Below are positions 30,273-37,501 of a DNA stretch of 64,000 nucleotides, piece after piece. The DNA is from Rhodococcus sp. B50. Lineage in GTDB: Bacteria; Actinomycetota; Actinomycetes; Mycobacteriales; Mycobacteriaceae. The stretch spans positions 1,674,001 through 1,738,000 of the forward strand of contig NZ_WPAG02000002.1 of the NCBI RefSeq assembly GCF_013602415.1, in the 5' to 3' direction. A program made the position numbers and the translations under genes. Each line of letters opens with the position of its first letter. The stretch's first letter is position 1. The notes under the pieces were generated by a model. That model did not search any database, was not told the DNA's origin, and worked only from the letters and a program-made list of their open reading frames with translations.

Positions 30273-30868
30273 TTGTCCACCTTCGTTTCGTTCGTCTCGT
30301 CCTGGTCGTCGCTGCCGGTCTCGTCCTCGGGTCCCTCGGCGAGCTCCCCGGCCGCGACCCGGCCGTCCGGAACCCCGCCCGCGAGCTCGAGTTCCCTCGG
30401 CGGCGGCGGGGAGAACTCCACCTCCACCACCGCTCTGCGCACCGCGGCGAGCGGGACCGAGCGCACCACCGGCCCGGACCGATCGGGCAGCACGAGCCTG
30501 ATCTCGTCTCCGACGAGTTCACCGATGCGTGCGACGAGAGTCTCGTCGGCCAGCTCCACCTTCGCCTTGCGGCCCTGGGCGCGCCGCCAGTGGCGGGCCT
30601 CGGTCAGCGGGCGACCGATACCGGGGCTGGTGACCTCGAGCACGTAGGGCGACTCGCCGAAGTCCGCCACCTCGTCGAAGGACTCGGAGACCACCCGGCT
30701 CAGGCGCGCCGCCTCGTCGAGACCGAGACCGGCGTCGCTGTCGACGAGCAGACGCACCGTACTGTGCTTTCCGGCGGCGGTGACCACCACGTCCTCGAGG
30801 TCGTATCCCTCTCTGGCGAGCAGATCGGAGACGAGCTCGACGATCCTCTCCGGGGGCGGCACAGGCAT
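30269..30868 (-). CDS. rimP: Ribosome maturation factor RimP
   Basis: RimP assists 30S maturation. It has 199 residues with the N-terminal alpha/beta domain ([63 protein letters not shown]) and the C-terminal SH3-like domain. A long acidic tail follows, rich in Glu and Asp. It heads the rimP-nusA-ylxR-infB cluster. A GAGGAG lies 10 bases before ATG 30868, and a TAGGCT -10 lies further upstream. Confidence 0.95.
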   Translation of the reverse strand: MPVPPPERIVELVSDLLAREGYDLEDVVVTAAGKHSTVRLLVDSDAGLGLDEAARLSRVVSESFDEVADFGESPYVLEVTSPGIGRPLTEARHWRRAQGRKAKVELADETLVARIGELVGDEIRLVLPDRSGPVVRSVPLAAVRRAVVEVEFSPPPPRELELAGGVPDGRVAAGELAEGPEDETGSDDQDETNETKVDK

Positions 30869-30942
30869 GGCGGGCAGGCTCCTCGTTCAGTTGTGGTCGC
30901 AGCGGACAGCGGGCCGGAACGGATGCGTACCGGCAGACTTCA

Positions 30943-30948
30943 AGCCTA
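30943..30948 (-). promoter_or_regulatory. Predicted -10 for the rimP-nusA-infB operon
   Basis: TAGGCT on the minus strand, about 75 bases before the rimP ATG. The 150-base gap here is divergent with the lipoprotein gene on the plus strand, so both promoters share it. The plus-strand -10 candidate is CAGGAT at 31007-31012, six bases before the GTG at 31019. Confidence 0.4.
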
Positions 30949-31018
30949 ACCCGCGTTTCGTGCTGCCGTGACCAGGGCGACGTCCTTCTCCCGACGCCGC
31001 GACTGGCAGGATGGTCCG

Positions 31019-31516
31019 GTGCCGATGTCACTCGACCGTCCCGCCGTCTCCCGACGAACCCTCCTGCGATGGTCGTCGATCGCTGTCGGTGGGCTCGGAA
31101 TCACGACGATCACCGCGTGCGGCGCCTCCGACGAGGATGCCGCGGAACCCGATCCGTTGGCGGGTCAGGCGGCCCGGGCCCGCACCGACGCCGCGATCGC
31201 CACCGCGCTTCTCGCCCGGTCGCCGGAGCTGTCCGCGGCGCTCACCACGATCGCGGCGGAGCGGACCTCCCATGGCGACGCGCTCGAGGCCGAGATCGCC
31301 CGGATGGAGGGCGCAACGACGAGTTTCACTCCCCCGTCGACCACCGTGACCACACCCACCGGTGAGCTCCCGACCCTCGAGGAGCTCCGTGAACGGTTGA
31401 ACCGGTCGCAGCGCGAAGCGGCGGACCTCGCGCGCACGCTCTCGGGTTACCGCGCGGGTCTGCTCGCCTCGATCAGCGCTTCCTGTGCCGTGCAGACGGC
31501 GGTGATGCTGCCGTGA
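31019..31516 (+). CDS. Tat-signal lipoprotein, ferritin-like helical (Rv2843-like position)
   Basis: The 165-residue product has SRRTLLRW (residues 11-18), a twin-arginine motif, a hydrophobic stretch and the lipobox ITAC (C34). It is therefore predicted to be exported folded and lipid-anchored. The mature part is alpha-helical and Ala-rich, with ERTSHGDALEAEIARMEG, a Glu/His pattern reminiscent of ferritin-like helices. GTG 31019 is preferred; ATG 31025 is the alternative. The stop overlaps the next gene. Position matches M. tuberculosis Rv2843, an alanine-rich protein of unknown function. Metal binding is inferred. Confidence 0.6.
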   Translation: MPMSLDRPAVSRRTLLRWSSIAVGGLGITTITACGASDEDAAEPDPLAGQAARARTDAAIATALLARSPELSAALTTIAAERTSHGDALEAEIARMEGATTSFTPPSTTVTTPTGELPTLEELRERLNRSQREAADLARTLSGYRAGLLASISASCAVQTAVMLP

Positions 31517-31956
31517 GCTCACCCGAACTCGGTTCCGAACAGCAGGCCCTCGTCGACGCGCTGGAGGCCGAACACGCGGCGGTCTTCGGATACGGCGTGA
31601 TCGCGGCCTTCGTGGAGCCCGCCCGCGCGGACGCCGTGGCGGAGGACACCGCCGCGCACCGCGCTCGCCGTGATGCGACGGCCGAGGCGCTGCGCGCCGC
31701 GAGCGTCGATCCTCCGGTCGCGGCACCCGGGTACACGGTGCCGTTCCCGGTGATCGACTCCGCGTCCGCCGCCCAGCTCGCCGAACAGATCGAGAGCGAC
31801 ACGGCGGTCGCGTGGCGGTCGGTCGTGGAACGGGCACGCAGCGAGTCCACCCGCGCCACCGCCGTAGGTGCACTCACGGAGGCGGCCCTGCGGGCGGCGC
31901 GCTGGCGGCAGAGCCGCGGAGTCGTGCCGTCGGTGGCCTTCCCCGGTCAGCCCTGA
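31513..31956 (+). CDS. Ferritin-like domain protein (DUF4439 type)
   Basis: A 147-residue all-helical protein with ALEAEHAAVFGYGVIAAF, the Glu-x-x-His plus Tyr pattern of DUF4439/ferritin-like proteins, near residues 14-31. Further acidic helices follow (VAEDTAAHRARRDATAEAL, AEQIESDTAVAWRSVVERA), with a hydrophobic C-terminus. No signal peptide, so cytoplasmic. GTG 31513 overlaps the upstream stop, so it is coupled to the Tat lipoprotein gene. Position matches Rv2844. Whether it binds iron is unproven. Confidence 0.7.
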   Translation: MSSPELGSEQQALVDALEAEHAAVFGYGVIAAFVEPARADAVAEDTAAHRARRDATAEALRAASVDPPVAAPGYTVPFPVIDSASAAQLAEQIESDTAVAWRSVVERARSESTRATAVGALTEAALRAARWRQSRGVVPSVAFPGQP

Positions 31957-31964
31957 GCCGGGAG

Positions 31965-32618
31965 TCACTCGATCACGACGGCGAGCGCGAAACCATCCCA
32001 GCCCTTCGTCCCGACGGTCTGCAGCGCCGTCGCGTCGAGGCGCGGTTCACCGGCGAGCAGTTCGAGCACGTCCCGTGAGGCGCGGACACGTTCGTCGTCG
32101 CTGTCCGGGTCGGCGATGCCGCCCGCCCGCACCACGTTGTCGACGACGATGACGGTCCCCGGACGCGACAACCGCAGTGCCTCGCGCACGTAGTTGCTGT
32201 TGTTCTCCTTGTCGGCGTCGATGAACACCAGGTCGAACGGTCCTTCGAGTTCCGGCAGGGTGTCGAGCGCCGCGCCGACCCGGATGTCGACGCGGTCCCC
32301 GACGCCGGCGCGGTCGAGATTGGCGCGGGCCACCTCGGCGTGCCGGGGCTCGTATTCGAGGGTCGTGACGTGCCCCGACTCCCCTACCGCCCGCGCCAGC
32401 CAGATCGTGGAGTAACCCCCCAGCGTGCCGATCTCGAGTACGCGCCGGGCGCCCCGGATCCGGGCGAGCAGATGCAGGAACTTGCCCTGCACCGCCGCGA
32501 CGTCGATCGGCGGTAGCTCGGCGGCGGCGTTCGCCGCGAGTGCCGCCGTCAGCGCAGGGTCGTCACCGACGAGAAGATCTGCGAGGTAGTCGTCGGTCGC
32601 GTTCCAGTTCTCGGTCAT
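31965..32618 (-). CDS. Class I SAM-dependent O-methyltransferase
   Basis: A 217-residue methyltransferase of the caffeoyl-CoA/catechol O-methyltransferase-like family. The SAM loop is RVLEIGTLGGYSTIWLA, the acidic ribose ligand follows in VTTLEYEPRHAEVARANLDR, and the divalent-metal/substrate region is FDLVFIDADKENNSNYV and VVDNVVRAGG. The substrate is unknown. ATG 32618 is chosen; an ATG at 32627 is also possible. It converges on the ferritin-like gene and lies downstream of the metal-uptake cluster. Confidence 0.9.
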   Translation of the reverse strand: MTENWNATDDYLADLLVGDDPALTAALAANAAAELPPIDVAAVQGKFLHLLARIRGARRVLEIGTLGGYSTIWLARAVGESGHVTTLEYEPRHAEVARANLDRAGVGDRVDIRVGAALDTLPELEGPFDLVFIDADKENNSNYVREALRLSRPGTVIVVDNVVRAGGIADPDSDDERVRASRDVLELLAGEPRLDATALQTVGTKGWDGFALAVVIE

Positions 32619-32643
32619 GCGGCTCATTGTGGCGCGGGGCGGG

Positions 32644-33135
32644 TCACTCCACCACTTCGTAGGCGGCACCCACCTCGCGGGCGAGCAGGCGGTCGGTCAT
32701 CTCCTGCTTCAGCACGGTGAGCCGTGCGTTCTCGGCGTCGGTGCGGCCGGTCTTGGCTCCGAGCGCGATGAATTCGTCGGTGACGAGTCCGTCGTCGCGG
32801 ATCTGCAGCGTCACGCTGCGCTCGCGCCAGGTGAACTGCCAGACGTAGCGGGCGAGGGTGGCGCCGCGTTCGGTCGCGGCCAGTTCCGGGTCGACGACGT
32901 AGCGCCCGTCGGTGACGGCACGCAGCACCATCTCCACGGCGTCACGCCCGCCGGGGCCGGGAAAGGCGGTGCGCACCCGGACTTCCCGGCGCTCGACGTC
33001 GCCGAGGATCGAGAAGGCGTGCCGCATCACGGTGAAGCCGTGGGCCACTCCCCCAGGAAACTCGGGACCGTGATATTTCATCAGGTCGGCGAAGGTGAAT
33101 TCGATCGGGTGACCCGACTCGTAGACGGTGAGCAC
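32644..33135 (-). CDS. FmdE-like domain protein, Cys-less variant
   Basis: A 163-residue soluble protein with no signal peptide. Residues 19-34 read MKYHGPEFPGGVAHGF, which parallels the FmdE-family stretch F-H-G-H-x-C-x-G-x-A-x-G but lacks the Cys. A second stretch, GRDAVEMVLRAVTDGRYVVDPE, parallels the FmdE DAvqvl.G.T.G segment. The remaining C-terminal part is helical. The family takes its name from a molybdenum formylmethanofuran dehydrogenase operon; its biochemical role is not established. Start is GTG 33135, 7 bases past the preceding stop. It is the last of six genes in the uptake operon. The assignment is tentative. Confidence 0.45.
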   Translation of the reverse strand: MLTVYESGHPIEFTFADLMKYHGPEFPGGVAHGFTVMRHAFSILGDVERREVRVRTAFPGPGGRDAVEMVLRAVTDGRYVVDPELAATERGATLARYVWQFTWRERSVTLQIRDDGLVTDEFIALGAKTGRTDAENARLTVLKQEMTDRLLAREVGAAYEVVE

Positions 33136-33142
33136 GCGCGTC

Positions 33143-33781
33143 CTATCCTCTCGTGGCCCAGTGGAGGGCCGAGTACAACAATCGGGTGGCTCCGGGCATG
33201 AAGCCCGAACCGTGGTGATAGACCGGATCCATCGTGGTCACCAGCAGGCGGCCGCGGTGGTTGGCCTCGTCGACGAACAGGATCGAGCCGTCCCGTTCTC
33301 CGTCGGGGGTGTGCAGATCCGCCAGACTCACTGCGCCGGGCGGGGGTTCGAGCACCCCGTGGTAGTGCCAGATCACCGAGCGGTCGGAGAAGAATCCCCA
33401 GGCCGGATGGTCCGGTGCCTGCAGTCGCACCCGGTGGTCCTCACCGGTGCGCCACCACCAGAAGATTGTCGGCCGCGGCTGCTCGGGCACTTCCAGCCAG
33501 TCCTGGACGTGGTTCTCGCCGAAGACGACGACCGTTGCGCCTCGTTCCAGGGCATCCTTCACCGCCGCCGCCCATCCGAACAGCAGATCCGGCCGCAGCC
33601 GATCGGCGACGACCACGACATCGGAGCCTGCGATGTCCTCCGGTACGCCGGTGCGGACGTGCACCGCGCGCATCCGGTAGGGCGCGAGGGCGGGATCGGC
33701 CAGTGTCGCCAGGTGACTGTGGCTGCCGCCGTGCAGGAAGGCGACCGCCGGCGCCGGGTTCGTTCGGGTCTCTCGGCTCAT
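33143..33781 (-). CDS. ThuA/GATase-like protein B of the uptake operon
   Basis: A 212-residue protein with alternating alpha/beta pattern: VAFLHGGSHSHLATL near residue 13, SDVVVVADRL, then GATVVVFGENHVQDWL and HPAWGFFSDRSVIWHYHG. It ends RLLVTTMDPVYHHGSGFMPG. Its layout matches the neighbouring gene, and both resemble class I glutamine amidotransferase/ThuA-like proteins without an obvious catalytic Cys. ATG 33781 overlaps the stop of the upstream gene (ATGA). Many His residues (HGGSHSH, HYHG, YHHG) suggest a metal site, which is inference. Function unknown. Confidence 0.5.
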   Translation of the reverse strand: MSRETRTNPAPAVAFLHGGSHSHLATLADPALAPYRMRAVHVRTGVPEDIAGSDVVVVADRLRPDLLFGWAAAVKDALERGATVVVFGENHVQDWLEVPEQPRPTIFWWWRTGEDHRVRLQAPDHPAWGFFSDRSVIWHYHGVLEPPPGAVSLADLHTPDGERDGSILFVDEANHRGRLLVTTMDPVYHHGSGFMPGATRLLYSALHWATRG

Positions 33782-34395
33782 CGGCCCTCCAGCCAGTCGA
33801 GGATCTGCGTACGAAGATGGGCGGTGCCCCGGTGCTCCCCGGCGAATTGCAGCAGGTCGTTGCCGCCGTGCACGAGCACCCGTCCCCGGCCGAGCCGGTA
33901 CTCGTAGTCGATCGGCGCGCGCGTACGTCCGAGGGTGTGCACCACCTGCGCACTGTCGGGCATATCGAGATAGCACCCGCGGCCGTAGAAACCGGCCACG
34001 CCGATGCGTTCGAGTTCCTCGAAGGGCACCGGCTCCCGGCGACCGCTGTTGTACAGCAGTGCCTTCGGATCGATCCCCGCCCAGACCGGATGTTCGTTCA
34101 CCCGGCTCAGGACGAGATCCGAGGGATTGCGGAATTCGAGCTTGCGCCACCGTGTGAGGCCGGTGAGGAAGATCCGCTGGACGTGCCCGTTGATCAGAAC
34201 TCTGCCACCGCGTGTGACGAACGCGTCGAGCACGTCACGGTTGTCGGACAGGTATTCCTGATCCACGTCACCGGTGAAGTAGATACCGGTGACCTCGGGC
34301 CCGCACGCGGACGGCAGGTCGTAGACGTCGATCTCACGGAAGCCGTCGACCAGCGCACCGTCGCGCGGCGCCATCACCGCTTTCAGGACGCTCAT
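33778..34395 (-). CDS. ThuA/GATase-like protein A of the uptake operon
   Basis: A 205-residue protein. An N-terminal strand/helix pair is followed by VTGIYFTGDVDQEYLSDN, VTRGGRVLINGHVQRIFLTGL and NEHPVWAGIDPKALLYNSG. The end reads GRVLVHGGNDLLQFAG. Compared by eye with the following gene, the segments GGRVLINGHVQ / GATVVVFGENHVQ and EHPVWAG / DHPAWGF line up, so the two look like diverged paralogues that may form a heterodimer. ATG 34395 overlaps the ATPase stop. I do not know a function for this family member. Confidence 0.5.
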   Translation of the reverse strand: MSVLKAVMAPRDGALVDGFREIDVYDLPSACGPEVTGIYFTGDVDQEYLSDNRDVLDAFVTRGGRVLINGHVQRIFLTGLTRWRKLEFRNPSDLVLSRVNEHPVWAGIDPKALLYNSGRREPVPFEELERIGVAGFYGRGCYLDMPDSAQVVHTLGRTRAPIDYEYRLGRGRVLVHGGNDLLQFAGEHRGTAHLRTQILDWLEGR

Positions 34396-35147
34396 GCGAT
34401 CCCCCTTCCGAAATCCGGAACCGTCAACCGGCGTAGCGCACTCGGTGTCGCGACGTCGGCGGTGACGATCGGCACGCCGTACATCTCACTGAGCAACTCG
34501 TCACCGAGCAGCTCGCGGGTGGCGCCGACCCGCTGGTCGTCGGCGGAGACCATGAGCATCGAACGCTCGGCGATGTGCAGGGCGTGATCGGGATGATGGG
34601 TCGTCATGACCACGGCCATCCCGTCGTCGGCCAGGCCGCGCAGGACCGTGAGGACGCGCGCCTGGTTCCGCAGGTCGAGAGCGGAGGCCGGTTCGTCGAG
34701 CACGATCGTGTCGCAGCCGGACACCAGCGCCCGGGCGATGAGGACGAGCTGCCGTTCGCCGCCGCTCAGACCGCCGTAATCGCGGGCGGCCAGATGCAGG
34801 ATGCCGACGCGACCGAGTGCGTCCAGAGCGGCGTCGCGGTCCGCACTCGTGGGAGAGCTGTAGATGCGCACCTTGCGGGCGCGTCCCATGAGCACGATGT
34901 CGAGCACGGTGAACGAGAAGGCCACCGCATGACTCTGCGGCACGTATCCGATGGTGCCCGAGGACGTGACGGTCCCGGTGACCGGCGTGAGCAGGCCGGA
35001 CAGACACTTGAGCATCGTCGTCTTGCCCCGTGCGTTCGGACCGAGCACGGCGAGAACCTCACCGGCGCTCGCGGTGACCGTGACGTCCTCGAAGATCCAC
35101 GGCCCCTTGGCCGAGTACCGGAACGAGATGGATTTCGCGTCAAGCAT
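34392..35147 (-). CDS. FecE-type ABC transporter ATPase
   Basis: Nucleotide-binding subunit of a metal-chelate or cobalamin-class importer, 251 residues. Walker A is GPNARGKTTM, with Ala-Arg in place of the usual Gly/Ser-Gly. The Q loop is IGYVPQSHAVAF, the signature is LSGGERQLVLIARAL, Walker B is CDTIVLDEPASALD, and the H loop is VVMTTHHPDHAL. The start ATG 35147 overlaps the permease stop by 8 bases, and the stop overlaps the next gene. It would power the FecCD-like permease encoded upstream. Confidence 0.9.
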   Translation of the reverse strand: MLDAKSISFRYSAKGPWIFEDVTVTASAGEVLAVLGPNARGKTTMLKCLSGLLTPVTGTVTSSGTIGYVPQSHAVAFSFTVLDIVLMGRARKVRIYSSPTSADRDAALDALGRVGILHLAARDYGGLSGGERQLVLIARALVSGCDTIVLDEPASALDLRNQARVLTVLRGLADDGMAVVMTTHHPDHALHIAERSMLMVSADDQRVGATRELLGDELLSEMYGVPIVTADVATPSALRRLTVPDFGRGIA

Positions 35148-36234
35148 CGCTACCCCACAGTCGGGTTCGGTTGCGGATCAGCAGGGCGACGAAGAAGGGC
35201 GCGCCGATGATCGCGGTGAGGATGCCGATCGGGATCTCGGCGGTGCTGAGCACACGCGACAGGGTGTCGATGGCGGTGAGATAGGCGGCGCCGAGGAGTG
35301 CGCTGACGGGCAGCACCATCCGGTTGTCGGTGCCGATCATCATGCGCACCAGATGCGGCACGACCAGGCCCACCCATCCGATGACACCCGAGACCGACAC
35401 CGCCGCGGCAGTGATCATCGCGACGCAGCCGAGCAGCAGCAGTCGCAGGCGTTGCGGGCGCAGCCCGAGAGCGACGGCGTCCTCGTCCCCCATCGACAGG
35501 ATGTTCAGGCGCCAGCGCAGCGCGAGCACCACGAGGGCGGGCAGAAGGATCGGCACTGCGGCGATCGCGAGTTTCCCGTAGCTGGCGGTGGCGAGAGATC
35601 CCATGAGCCAGAAGACGATCGACGGCAGTTCACTGTAGGGATCGGCGATATAGGTGATGAACGAGACCATCGCCTGGAACATCGCACCCACGACGGTCCC
35701 ACCGAGGATGATCATGAGCAGTGGGGCCCCCGGGACGGCCCGCGCGATCGCGAGGACCAGAAGCAGGGCGATCACGCCGCCGACGAAAGCGCCTCCGACG
35801 AGGGCGATGCCGCCGAGCCCGACGAGGAGCACCAGCACGCCGCCGAAGGAGGCACCGGAGGACACTCCCAGGATCTGCGCGCTCGCGAGGGGGTTGCGGA
35901 AGACCCCCTGCATCACAGCGCCGGTGAGTGCCAGTCCGGCGCCGATCAGGATGGACAGCAGCACGCGGGGCAGGCGGACATCGAGGACGACCGTGCTCTC
36001 CTGCTGCGTCCAGGTCTCTCGGAGCGGAAGGATCTGACCTGCGAGCAGGCGGACGATCTCGTTCGGGGGGACGAAATAGCGTCCCACCGCGAGCGCGACG
36101 AGAGCGACCACCACGAGCAGCGCGGTGAAGCCCGCGATGATCAGCGGGTTACGGCCCCACTTCAACGGCCGGGGCGCCGGCATCGGCGCCGCGGGGGCCG
36201 AGTGGGCCGTCGAGTCAACGGGCGAACTGGTCAT
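35140..36234 (-). CDS. FecCD-type ABC transporter permease
   Basis: BtuC/FecCD-family membrane subunit, 364 residues with about ten transmembrane helices. Typical stretches are VRLPRVLLSILIGAGLALTGAVMQGVFRNPLASAQILGVSSGASFG near residue 105, VSGVIGWVGLVVPHLVRMMIG (the ATPase-coupling loop) and the C-terminal PIGILTAIIGAPFFVALLIRNR. The 5' end overlaps the binding-protein gene by 20 bases. The family imports ferric siderophores, heme, cobalamin or molybdate. Confidence 0.93.
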   Translation of the reverse strand: MTSSPVDSTAHSAPAAPMPAPRPLKWGRNPLIIAGFTALLVVVALVALAVGRYFVPPNEIVRLLAGQILPLRETWTQQESTVVLDVRLPRVLLSILIGAGLALTGAVMQGVFRNPLASAQILGVSSGASFGGVLVLLVGLGGIALVGGAFVGGVIALLLVLAIARAVPGAPLLMIILGGTVVGAMFQAMVSFITYIADPYSELPSIVFWLMGSLATASYGKLAIAAVPILLPALVVLALRWRLNILSMGDEDAVALGLRPQRLRLLLLGCVAMITAAAVSVSGVIGWVGLVVPHLVRMMIGTDNRMVLPVSALLGAAYLTAIDTLSRVLSTAEIPIGILTAIIGAPFFVALLIRNRTRLWGSDA

Positions 36235-37369
36235 AGCTCGCGGCGTCCCGGTTCAGGTCGAAGCGCAGCACCTGGTCGATCTCGTCCTCGGAGATCTCGT
36301 AGGCGAACAGGTCGTCGAAGGCGGCGCGGATGTCGTCGCGGAACTCACCGGTCTGGTCCTGCGGATAGAGGATGCGGAACATCCACTCCCACATCAGGGG
36401 CGACTCGGCGCTCGGGACCTGCCAGCGGTAGCCGCCGAGCGGGGTCTTGTAGACGCGGCCGTTCTGCACCGCGCTCACACCGGCGAGGCGCGGGTCGGCG
36501 TAGATGTCGGCCGGTGTGCTCTGGTCGAAACCGCTGAGCATGATGACCTCGGGGTCCCAGGCGAGGATCTGCTCGGGGCTCACCTGACCGGAATCCGAGA
36601 CGAACCCTTCGGTGACGAGTTCCGCCCCCACGAGATCGAACTGGAAGCCGTCGTATCCGGTGGCACTCGTCGTGCTGTAGGCGTCGCCGTTGCGCGAGAG
36701 GATCATCGCGCGCGGCCGCGGGGTGTTCTGTCCGGCGACCTTCTCGCGCATCTCCTCGATCTCGGCGCGCTGCCAGGCGACGAGTTCCTCACCGCGTTCG
36801 GGCTTGCCTGCGATCTGCGCGAACAGGGTGATCCACGTTTCCAGGTCCTCCTGCGTGCCGTACTCGAGTCCGACCACGGGGAAACCGGCGGACTCGATGG
36901 GCTCGACGACGTCGGGACCGCGATCGCCCCACTGCACGACGACATCGGGGTCGAGTTCGAGGAGCGTCTCGACGTTGGGCACGAAGTCGCTTCCGGCTAC
37001 GGTGGTCGACTCGGCCGACGCCGGGAACATGGTGGCGAACATGCCGCCCTGGTTCGCGACGAGCGTGGACTGGTTGATGCCGACGATGCGGTCGTAGCTC
37101 CGGTCGACCGCCGCGAAGATCGAGGGCGCGGGCATGACCGTGAAGGCCACCTTCTCGGCCGGTCCGTCGAGGGTGATCGTCTCGCCTCGCTGGTCGACGA
37201 TCGTGACGACGTCACCCGCAGTCGAGGCGTCGGCCTCCTGGGTATCGCGGCTCGAGCACCCGGCCGTGAAGGCGAGGGCACCGATGAGTCCTGCGGCGAC
37301 CCACTGGGACCGCGACGCCACGCCCCTCTGTCGCTTCTCCCGCCGCACCGTCGATCTCATATCCACCAT
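36215..37369 (-). CDS. FecB/BtuF-type substrate-binding lipoprotein
   Basis: Class III periplasmic-type binding protein of 384 residues. The signal peptide ends with lipobox TAGC (C38). The mature protein has the two-lobe layout joined by a long helix: PAPSIFAAVDRSYDRIVGIN, then ETLLELDPDVVVQWG in lobe one, and VAGQNTPRPRAMILSRNGD into lobe two. It ends with RVYKTPLGGYRWQVPSAESP. ATG 37369 is used; ATG 37360 is also possible. The first gene of the six-gene operon, it lies directly behind an iron box. The substrate is unknown but the box suggests an iron or iron-chelate ligand. Confidence 0.9.
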   Translation of the reverse strand: MVDMRSTVRREKRQRGVASRSQWVAAGLIGALAFTAGCSSRDTQEADASTAGDVVTIVDQRGETITLDGPAEKVAFTVMPAPSIFAAVDRSYDRIVGINQSTLVANQGGMFATMFPASAESTTVAGSDFVPNVETLLELDPDVVVQWGDRGPDVVEPIESAGFPVVGLEYGTQEDLETWITLFAQIAGKPERGEELVAWQRAEIEEMREKVAGQNTPRPRAMILSRNGDAYSTTSATGYDGFQFDLVGAELVTEGFVSDSGQVSPEQILAWDPEVIMLSGFDQSTPADIYADPRLAGVSAVQNGRVYKTPLGGYRWQVPSAESPLMWEWMFRILYPQDQTGEFRDDIRAAFDDLFAYEISEDEIDQVLRFDLNRDAASYDQFAR

Positions 37370-37402
37370 CCGTTTCTGTCGTGACAGACCACAAGAACGG
37401 AC

Positions 37403-37421
37403 TGAGGTTAGCGTTACCTAT
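37403..37421 (-). promoter_or_regulatory. IdeR/DtxR iron box upstream of the uptake operon
   Basis: On the minus strand the site reads ATAGGTAACGCTAACCTCA. It matches the mycobacterial IdeR consensus TTAGGTTAGSCTAACCTAA at 15 of 19 positions. It lies 34 bases before the ATG at 37369 and contains TAACCT, a possible -10. Binding of an IdeR-type repressor with iron would block transcription. The match was made by eye. Confidence 0.65.
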
Positions 37422-37457
37422 CCGATGCCGGTATTGTCGCCTTCGCGCAGATGCAGC

Positions 37458-37488
37458 GGTGCCCCCGCACAGAGCGTGCGAGGGCACC
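37458..37488 (-). terminator. proS terminator hairpin
   Basis: GGTGCCCCCGCAC, AGAGC loop, GTGCGAGGGCACC: a 13-bp stem with one mismatch, 14 bases past the proS stop. It separates proS from the iron-boxed operon on the same strand. Confidence 0.7.
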
Positions 37489-37501
37489 GACAGACAGGGA
37501 T

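Noticed and set aside
37361..37441. Cobalamin riboswitch before the FecB-type gene
   Set aside because: No B12-box-like conserved stretch or long structured leader; the gap holds an iron box and the start is 34 bases away.
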